The notes under the pieces are model-generated. The model searched no databases, was not told the DNA's origin, and worked only from the letters and a program-made list of their open reading frames with translations. A program made the translations under genes and the position numbers. Shown here one piece after another: positions 1 to 9,700 of a DNA stretch of 10,901 nt; the stretch's first letter is position 1; the number at the start of each line of letters is the position of its first letter. Source of the stretch: Euperipatoides rowelli (taxonomy: Eukaryota; Onychophora; Udeonychophora; Euonychophora; Peripatopsidae); NCBI GenBank assembly GCA_003024985.2, contig PXIH01S0039688.1. One strand, 5' to 3'.

Positions 1-14
1 AACATGAACTGTAC

Positions 15-43
15 AGTGTATTTATGAACTTAATAAATACACT
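15..43. repeat. Perfect inverted repeat, 11-bp arms, 7-nt loop
   Basis: AGTGTATTTAT (15-25) and ATAAATACACT (33-43) are perfect reverse complements around the loop GAACTTA. It could form a small AT-rich hairpin. The left side is close to the window edge, so a larger structure cannot be judged. Confidence 0.7.
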
Positions 44-705
44 ATAGCAACCACATTCTTAATAGTTTCAATTTGATTACAACAGATTTCAAAGACAATT
101 CACTCCTTAAACTATTTCTCAAATTCAAGTTTACACCATTCCATGAACTTAAATTTGAAATTAAAGAATACAAAATAAAATTTTAAAAATCATACATTTT
201 TGGAGGGTTGGGGGCCTCAACTTCCAATTTTCTCCCTGAATCCAATGCAGGAGAAAATTGAGCCTAATAATTTATATTTGACTTCCTTAACTATTCCATA
301 TATTGCATATTCATTAAAAAAATAATTTAAGAATATACTCTATACCTTGAACTTTTTTTTTTTTTACCTTATTTGAACAACTAGTGCAGGGCATTATTGA
401 GATGTTATTTAAAAATAAATAAAATTCTTAAATTTAATTATAAAATAAACTACTTCTGTTCCAATGCTGATACAAATGTTTATAATAACAATTAGAAATG
501 GGATAGATAAACATGGTGCTAATCCTACAAGATAGTCTATGACCATTCTGTTCTATTTATACCTCCATGGTTTATACCAGTAATTAGGTTCAGAATGCAT
601 AAAAAATAAATATGTTTTCCTTTATTTATCTAGATTTAATAAACTATTAAAATGCCTAGTTTTTAATTACTGCTTATATTTTTATTAAAGTTTTGAATAT
701 CACAA
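44..705. other. Gene-free AT-rich downstream flank
   Basis: I see no supported coding region on either strand. The stretch contains a T13 run (353-365), AATAAA hexamers on the gene's strand, and a TATAAATA on the minus strand at 554-561 with no recognisable gene behind it. It could be distal 3' UTR or intergenic DNA. Confidence 0.6.
681..686 (-). promoter_or_regulatory. AATAAA polyadenylation signal candidate
   Basis: A canonical AATAAA on the gene's strand (TTTATT on plus) lies about 70 nt past the stop codon and beyond the A19 tract. A second AATAAA sits at 621-626. Either could be the working signal if the A tract is only a genomic feature inside the 3' UTR. Such hexamers are common by chance in DNA this AT-rich. 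Confidence 0.35.
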
Positions 706-716
706 AATTACATTTT
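706..716 (-). repeat. 3' copy of an 11-bp direct repeat (candidate target-site duplication)
   Basis: The coding-strand sequence AAAATGTAATT directly continues the A19 tract; its four A residues overlap the tract. The identical 11-mer occurs at 10458-10468, about 40 nt upstream of the start codon. A direct repeat adjoining an A tail and the 5' end of a transcript is the layout of a retroposition target-site duplication. Confidence 0.5.
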
Positions 717-731
717 TTTTTTTTTTTTTTT
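713..731 (-). repeat. A19 tract (T19 on the plus strand) 23 nt after the stop codon
   Basis: Read in the gene's direction, the stop codon is followed by 23 nt and then 19 uninterrupted A residues. An ATTAAA hexamer ends 12 nt before the tract. This is how a genomic copy of an mRNA tail would look, but AT-rich DNA also holds chance A tracts. T13 at 353-365 and T12 at 10749-10760 in this window show that. Confidence 0.9.
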
Positions 732-743
732 CATATCAACATA

Positions 744-749
744 TTTAAT
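744..749 (-). promoter_or_regulatory. ATTAAA polyadenylation signal candidate
   Basis: The plus strand reads TTTAAT, which gives ATTAAA on the coding strand 5 nt after the stop codon and 12 nt before the A19 tract. ATTAAA is the commonest variant of the AATAAA signal. If it is used, the 3' UTR is only about 23 nt. Confidence 0.45.
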
Positions 750-754
750 AGCTT

Positions 755-3700
755 TTACATGGTGGTAGCATACTCAATGTTACAAACAAAATCTTTAAGT
801 GATTTCGGGTATTTCAATCTATTAATAGTTGATTGCTGCATATTCTTTAAGCCAATAGCTCTCCGAACTGCCTGTCGGCTTAAACGTTTTAGGCTAAAAC
901 AACTATTACTTGCTTTTAGTATAAACTGTTTTAACTGTGTAATTGGCGGTTGAGTTAAAAGAATAGGAAGATTGCAATCTTTATTTCTCATATTGAGGTT
1001 AGCACTTTCATTAAGCAATAACAAAGCAATAGATTCTTCTTTATTGTCAATATTATTAAAGAATTCAAATAATGGTGATTGAGAAGATGAATTTTTAGCA
1101 TTGGGATCAGCTCCCCAGGTAAGCAATAGACCTATTGTCTTTCTTTTCCCATTTCTAGCTGCATAGTGTAAAGGTGTATTTCCTTCAAAATCTCTGCAAT
1201 TTATATCATATCCTGCATACAGTAACTCCTCAACTAAGTCTAAGACTTTGTGTTTCATTTTTTTTTTATCACACAATAAATGCAAAATAGTTTTGCCCAT
1301 TTCATCTTGGAGAAAAATATCTGCTCCCTCACTTATTAATAAGCGAATAGTTAAGACATCACTTACACTTGCAGCTGCCATTAAAGTTGTCCGACCATAG
1401 ATGTCAGTAATATTCAAATCCACATGGTGACTTACTAATGCTGTTAGAATTAGCTGAGTACTTTTAAAAATATCCTGTGAACTCAGAATAACAGCTTTTT
1501 CACTATTTGCTGCAACCCCATAATAAAATGTATTACTACGACAAGAAATAAAATATTTTTGTCCAATTAACATAAATAGTGGTGGATAACCCTGTGCATC
1601 TATTTCATTGGGATCTGCACCATGTTTTAAAAGAAGTTTCACTATAGAGTAATGCCTAAAAATACAAGCTACATGAAGAGCTGGTGATAAGAGTTGTTCG
1701 TTGCAGCTATGATGACCTCTAACTAATTCTAGCTTTGTTGATAAATCATAGTTGTTTAGTAATATTTTTGAACAGTTCTGTGCATCATTTGTCATGATAG
1801 CCAAGATCATTGCTTCTTCCTTTTCTTTCTTGGTATGATAAGCAATCTGTTTACCAGTAATAGCTATTAGTGCTTGGATTGGTGCTCTTTCGGAATCTGT
1901 CATAAATTCACAATTCCTTTCTTCCAAAAGTGACATAATACTTTTAAATACTTCTCCCCAGTATATTGTTGAGTCATACACTTTATTTGAAACTGCAATG
2001 TCCTCTGGTGGTGAGGACTGTAAATATTTTCTTAATTTGTTTTTACGTTCCGTTACATTCAAGTGCCTTCTTAATTCTTGAGTGTATCCACAATTTGTGT
2101 GGCAACTACTTCCAAAATTGTCTTCATTCCTCCAATTAGATTCATTAGAGCTTATTTCTGAAAGTGTATTGGTTGCAGTAGAACAAAATGTATTTGAACT
2201 CCAGCTGTCATTCAGATAAAAATTATTACTGTCCAAAATTGGTGGATTCAATCTATGCTGAGAATGTTGCCGTATTGTTTCAATTCCATCAAAGGCTTGA
2301 GATGCAGTTCTTTCAGTATCGTTGATTTTTACATTAGGGCTGGTACAAGTTCTTGAATATTGTGAAATCTTTTGGATAAAATCTGATGTTTTTTTAGCAT
2401 CAAAAACACTAGGTTGAAGACCAAATGATGTATTTATGGCACTTTGGACTACACAAGGTTTTGATTGTATAGATTCCGATCTTCCTAACTGCAAAAACTC
2501 TGCTATTTTATTTAAAATCTTACATTTAATAGTTAAATTTTCTTCACACAACTTACAATAGATCGAACTTTGTGAGTTTTTAGATACTTCCATCTCTTCA
2601 GATTCATTTAATTGAAATGATGGAAAATTTATTTGTTCAGTATTTACTTTTAATTGGTCTCCATGATACTGTGGAGACTGTTGACTGGAACCAATTTCTT
2701 CATTCTGAAAGCAATCAAAATCTGATTTTACTTCCTTAACATTAGGCAATATTTCAAAGTCTGATGTTATTTCCATTGATTCTTTTGCATTAGGCGAAGT
2801 GCATCGGAATTTCAAATGCTTTTTATTAATGTTTGAACTAAAATAAGCATTATTAAGTGATTTGGACTTAATGTCAGAATTGGATTTATTGTCTCCTAAT
2901 TGATTTTTATGCATTACATCATGTTCCTCATTTTCTGATATGTGTGACCTGATATTTGTTTGGTTTGGAAGATTGTTTAGCTCTAACATAGAAGTAACAG
3001 TCTTTTCTGTTGACTGTGGTCTAGGAGGTAAAATACATTTTGTTTTAGAGCATTTTTCTTTGCAATTGTTGCAATTACAATCAGTATCCATATCAAATTT
3101 GTTAATTTCATTGTCTACTATTATATTTGATTTTATTGAAGGATTAATAATTTCTAAAATAATTTCTGATTTTTCTTCATGTGAAGAATTAGTTCTAGGT
3201 GTGGAAGATATTTCCATATCGTTTGTTAGATTACAATTTAATTCTTCTGTATTAAACTTCATTTCAACATTAGATAATTTGCAATCAAGTTTATGGGGTA
3301 ACTCAAAATAAGTACAATACTCTCCTAATTCACTTTTGTCTAACGTCACATAACTGTGATTTTTTGAATTTGTCTGACTTTTTTTAATTCCATTAGATAG
3401 CTTAACACCACTGGATATTTTTTCTGGATTTTGTCCAATAGATTGCATTGTATCTGTTTTATATTTTTCTTCACTGTTCACAAAATTAAATTCTGACATT
3501 TCTCTTCTTACAACTGATGAAATTTTGTTTTCCTTTATTGGGAAATCACTTAAAAATTTTGTAGGTTTATTTTCATGTTGCAAAATTAATTCCTTTATTA
3601 AAGATGATTCATTGCAGTTTTTTAAATTATATTCCAAATCTTCTTCATGTTCATAGGTCATTTCAATTCTATCAGATGATTGGTGGATCCATTCTGGTGA

Positions 3701-6700
3701 TGAATGACATTTGTTGTTTTCCAGTACTTGAATTTTATCTTCATTCAGTAGTAATTTTTTACTATCATTTGATATTGAGGTAAGTGCCAATTCACAAAAA
3801 GGGATTGTGGTTTCTGGTTGGTGGTCCATTGGCATAGATAGTTCCTTTTTCAAACATTTTTCTTCACAGTTTATAGAACTACATTTTGATGTTATTTCAG
3901 TATTAATGGTAACATAACCAGATGAAGTTTTATTTAGCTGTATTGGGAGATACCAATCTTGTACTATTTTTTCTGATTCTACTTTTAGAGGCAGATACAA
4001 TGAATCTGTCAAAGTCTTTTTAATATTGCTTTTTAAAGAATCTGTGGACCCTTCTTTATCTTTACTGGCAATTTCTAACTGTTCTTTCTCTTTATTGATT
4101 ATTTCAAACTGGTCTTTGTCTTTATTTGATATTTCCAACTGTTCTTTATCCCTATTGGTTATTTCAAACTGTTCATTATCTTTATTATTTATTTCAAACT
4201 GATTTTTTTCTTTATTAACTATTTCAAACTGTTCTTTGTTTTTATTGATTATTTCAAATTGGTCTTTATCATTAAGCTGTATTTCAAGCTGTTCTTTATC
4301 TGTATTCCTTATTTTCAACTGTTCATTATCTTCATTGTTTATTTCAAAGTTTTCTTTATCTTTATTAGTTATTTCAAACTGTCCATCCTTGTTGGATATT
4401 TCAAACTGTTCTTTATATTTATTGGTTGTTTCAACCTGTGTTTCTTTACTGATTGCTTCCAACATTTCTTTATCTTTATCAGATACTTCAAACTGTTCTT
4501 TATGTTTATTTGTAACTTCAAACTGTTCTTCATTTCTATTGGTAATTTCAAACTGTTCTTTATCTTTATTAGTTATTTCAAACTGCTGTTTATCTTTATT
4601 GATTATTTCAAAGAATTCTTCATCATTATTGGTTATTTTAAACTTAGACAATTTCTGGTCACATTTTGCCTCTCTATCAATCACACTATATACTTGTTGA
4701 CTTTTATCTAATAGATAATTTACATCATTTTCTGGATTTATTTGTTCAGTTTTAATTTTATTTGAAAGTGTTTTTTTGCAAAAAGGAATTGCAATTTCAT
4801 CTTGTTGGCCTGTGCAGATAGATGATTGTTTGATGCCTTTTTCTTCACAGCTTGTTAAATTAGGAGTTGAATCTGTTTTTGTTTTATTTAAATTTGTCTG
4901 CAACTTGCATTCAGGGGCGTCTAATTCTTCATAAGGCAAATCAACTATATTCTGTGATTTAAAATTTAACCCTTCCTTGGCATCAAGTGTTTCATTAACT
5001 TTAAAAACGGCTGTTTTTTTATCCAACGCTTGCAGCAATTCACAGTTATTATTGTTTCTTCCTGTCTGGCTGTTGTTTAATAGAATATCATTATCTTCAT
5101 CTATTAAGTTTATTGGATTGCTTTTAATTGCAGGAATTGTTTCTTTTGGTTGTTGCCCATTAGAAAATATTGATTCTGATTCATAGCATTGCCCTTGTAA
5201 GTTTTTAACATTTGATTCAGCCTCTTCTTTAGTCATTCTTATAACATCTGATAAACGTCTATTTAGGTTCATTGGAAAATCAACATCTTCAATATTTTTA
5301 TCCAAACCTTGTTTAGAAGACTTTTCATAACTGCTTTTGCTATTACTTGTTTTATAGTCTTCTGGATTAATATTTTTATCAACATTATCAGATGATTTAT
5401 AGTCCAGTTTTTTCTGAACTTCACAATCAAGAATAACTTCACCTAAGTAACTTTTAGAGGATATACCATAATCATTTAAATTCAGATCTTTGATTCCAGT
5501 TGAAGATGTTAACTGGTAATCAGACCCCACTTCTTTCTGTAGGGTTTTGAGAGTAAAAATTAATTCAGTAGAGTATACTTCTTCACATGATGTAAAAATC
5601 GATGGAGGATCTATTTCAGAAGCAGAAGGTTTAATGGGAATGTTTTCCTCTATTGCTTTTCCCTGAGGCAAAATAATTTCCCATTTTGAATAGTTCTCAT
5701 TAATTCTTTTTAAATTACAATCTAAAATGCATTCAGAGTCATATTTTATTTCATCCTTATCTGAAGTTTTATTATTCAAGTTCTGCAACATCTGGCAAAT
5801 AGGAAAATCTTCTGCCTTTTGACTTAAATTATCAAATAACCAATTTTCATTTTCAAAATTTGTTTCATTGTTGATATCATTTGAAGCTTTTTGTATTACA
5901 GCTGTTCCTAAATCTGTCCATAGATTATTAATTCTCTTCCAAAAATGTATTACTTCTGATTTGCTTTTTATTAATTGCAATTCGTTATTATCTATACTTT
6001 GGTTTGATGGTGTTTTTTCTAATATTTGTTTAGATTTCCTATTAATTAAATAATAATATACAGGTGACAAGTTTATATGTTTTTCATTATCTGAAATATT
6101 TTCCATTTCCTTTTTCAATTTTTGATTATCATACTCACTTTGGTCCGGATTGATTTCTAATGAAAAATGCTCACTTGGTGTGAGCCCAGGTAACACCTCC
6201 CTGTCTCCTTTAATGTATAATTTCGCCTCTTTGATTCCGGTTTCCTTAACTTCCTGTATAACAATGCTTTCTAATGTTGGAAATATGTTTGGTTTGTCAT
6301 TAATCTGTAGATTATTTTTAGAAAACATTTGATCTTTCAATTCGATGTAAGAAGCTGTCTTTGAATTTAACACATTCAAATCTGAAACTTTTAAGCAAGT
6401 GCAATTTTCAAAGAGTGCCTCTTCCAAAAGATTGGTATAATCCACAGCTGTCACTTCTAAGCAGAAATCTTCAATATCCTCTTTTGATGAAGTTACCATT
6501 TGACTTTTGATATTAGATGTCTTATTCTGATCAGTGGAAGATTTCTTTTTTTCTGCAATTAATAAATCATTATTATTTTCAATGAAAAGAAGATTCAATT
6601 TGGCCTTTAATTTTTGAAAATCATCTGGACAATCAAATAAACATTTGTTCGATTTTTTATTTATGAAGACATCTACTTTCTGTTCAGATATCTTAGTTTC

Positions 6701-9700
6701 ACCCTTTAAGGACAAAGGAGTGCACGACAGACTTTCAATAGACCGTGTTTCTTGATCAGTTAGCAGAATTGGACTCCTGTTTAATTCAGCTAGTAATATT
6801 TCTTCATGTAAGAGGTTTTCATTCAAAGCTAATTCATTAATATGTTGCTTAGAATCCANTCCTACTATATTTTTTATTTTATTCTGATCTAAATTATTTA
6901 ATTCTGTTACATTTGATTTCTGATTAATATTTAAAGCAGACATAAAAATATCAGTCATAAAATCTTCTGTTACCTCTAAATAGTCCATTTTTTCTTGGTA
7001 TTTGCTATTTTGAACCTTTTCTTCTAAATTTTTATAAGAATCTATGTTTAAGCTTTTAATCCATTTTTTCTGCAAAAATTCAAACAGACTTGTATTTGGT
7101 ATAGGTCTATTTAAACTATCTTTATCTTCATCGTCTTTATTATGACTTTTACTGCATTTATAATAAAAATTGTTATTTTTCATTAACTTTTGACAATTTT
7201 CTTTTAACTGAAGGTTTTCTTCAGTTAATGATAAGTGTTCATTTAGGAATAATTTCCAAAGCTCTGACTTTGAACAATTGTCCTCCAGCACATCACAGCT
7301 ATCAATCTCATGAATTTTAAATTCTAACTCACCTTCATTGAAAGCATTATGTTGTTCTACGTCATCATCCTTAGACAACTTCTCAGTAACATTTATAGGA
7401 TAAATTATATCTCTAATAACAATTTCATCTTTTAACAATAATTCCTCATTCGACAAATTATTTGATGAATTAGGTTTGTCTAAAAATATTTCATCTAAAC
7501 TATCTGATGGTAAATGGATATTGGATGATGTCTTTTTTAAATTATTTTCTTGGTCAGTCTTTATTATACTAGTTTCTGAATGTACTTGCAAAAGATAATA
7601 ATCATTTGTGTCTATTATTTCAAAACAAGAATTACCCCTAACATTATTAATGGGTTTTAAATTCAAATTTGTAATTTCTTTCGGAACTTCGAAAAAATCA
7701 TTTACACTTTGTTTGTTGGCTAGTTCAAAATATTTTTCATTTAACATGTGTGACTGCATTGTCATATTTTCTTGGTCAACTGCAATTATGCCCATATCTT
7801 TCCCAGAATTTAGTAAGCTAGATAGATGATCGTTTAAATTATTTTTTGCTAAAATGGATAATTTTAAAATTTTTGATGATTTCTCTGAAAGTTTTTCAAG
7901 TATTGGGTTAACAGGTATTTCATCAAAGGGAAGACTTTCATGTTCTAATTTATTTGTTTGTGTGTTTTCATTTTCTAATTTGTACACTTCTTTATTTTCA
8001 TTTCCTTCATTTTCTAATTTGTCTATTCCTTTACTTTCATTTCCTGAATCATCTATTCTAGGCACATTTAATTGGGATTCTACTGGTTGGCATGTTTCAT
8101 CATCATATATTTCATTACACTTTGATCTGCTAAGAGCATCTTTATTAATATTTTGAATGATCTGTTCAATTTCTTGAGACTCATTAGTTTCATTTTCAGA
8201 TTTAAGTGTCATATTATTCGTATGATCTAAAAACTGATTGTCAGACTGATTTAAAACATTGATTTGCAATTCCTCATTGATATTTAGTGCACTTTCATTA
8301 TGTTTATTAATTTCATCTGCTTTTATTACTGGTTTATCAGCTCTTAATGACATTGCATTTGGAATAATAGACCTATCTAAAGAAGGAAAGCACCTGCAAT
8401 GTTCCTTTTCTTTATTATCAGTGCATGTTTCCATAGAATAATCACTTGCATCTTCTGGAGTTTTAGACAAATCCAGACTATGATAATGAACAACTACAGA
8501 TTCCTTACTAATGGAATTATTTTCGTTTCTCATTGATATATCTGACCACTTGTTGTTTCTCATTTCATTTAAATCTGCACTAGGTGTTAAGGCACATTTC
8601 ATATCCTGTTTTAATAAGTTTGTGTAACTTTCATCTGTGACAGAATTTTCTAAAACATTTGAATTCTTAAATGGAATGTCATCAGGTTCTGTTAGCAACT
8701 CTTCATTTTCAGTGGAATATTGACATTCAACATCATTGTCAATATTCAAATCGTTTTTTGAAATGTTTTTCTCGTTTTTATTTATGAAATCTTCATGACG
8801 TATTTTTACTTTACTTATATTGTTAAAACAATTTAAGTTTAGAGGTTCTTCTGGTATCCAATCAAAATCATCATCAATTATGTCTAACTTTGGGAGATTT
8901 TTCTCAGTTCCACTATAGGTTCTAGTATAATCATTTTCTTCAACTCCAATATAGTCCCTTTCATTTATAAGATCTAATATTAATTCATTTTTATTCTCAA
9001 TCTTATATACATCTTCATCCTTATTATCACTTATATCAATGTTATCCATATCAGATGCAACTGTATTTATTTTCACAAAGCTTTCATCTTTTTTATGTTT
9101 ATTTTCAACACTAACCCATTCTATCGATGCCTTTCGTTCATTATTTGTATCTTCTTTGGATAGTAGTTCACAAGATCTCTCCATCTTTATATATTTGTTT
9201 TCTTCATTAAGTGAAAAAGGCTGTGAGAGCAGAGCTGTCAGCAAATTGCCTCCAATGGAATTATCAACTGGTACATTATTTTTATGTATTTCCTGCTGTA
9301 ACATTTCATATAAATTTAATACTGGTTCTGGTGGATTTGTCTGTTCAGAGACATTATAAGTCTGCTTAAAACTTTCAGAGATAGCTTTTACCTCATTTTC
9401 ACTTGCCCCCAGTGTACTGTAACAATCCACCAAATCACCATGAAGCAGATCATCCCTTAATTTCTGTAATATACTAGGAGACAAAATATTTTTTAATTGA
9501 TCATGGCTATCTTTCAAAACCATAGCTACATTTCTTACATCTATTTGTTTTAATATGTCAACATCTGTCAGGGATTTTTGTGATTTATTGTAACCCACTT
9601 TTTTAAAAAATAATGATGAATTATCCAGGTTTAATTTAGAAACCTCTTTGTTATCATCATCCTTGTCTTCTTTAGAAAAAGAAGCAATAGCTACATTTTC

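Noticed and set aside
353-365. T13 run as a second retroposed A tail
   Set aside because: No AATAAA or ATTAAA hexamer precedes it at the right distance on the minus strand, and no flanking duplication or coding remnant was seen.
554-561. TATAAATA on the minus strand as a promoter
   Set aside because: No ORF or recognisable transcript follows within the window, and such octamers are frequent in this base composition.
693-953. Plus-strand 86-codon frame over the 3' end of the gene
   Set aside because: It is antisense to the SOCS-box-like coding end and includes the T19 run as poly-Phe; nothing supports expression.
4055-4648. CRISPR-like array
   Set aside because: Units are directly adjacent without spacers, diverge gradually, and are in frame within a protein; the context is eukaryotic.
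4236-4711. Two overlapping plus-strand frames of about 150 codons across the decapeptide array
   Set aside because: They are antisense shadows. The 30-bp unit is divisible by three and free of stops in these phases, so frames stay open; the translations are repetitive Phe/Ser/Leu-rich strings with no gene-like composition.
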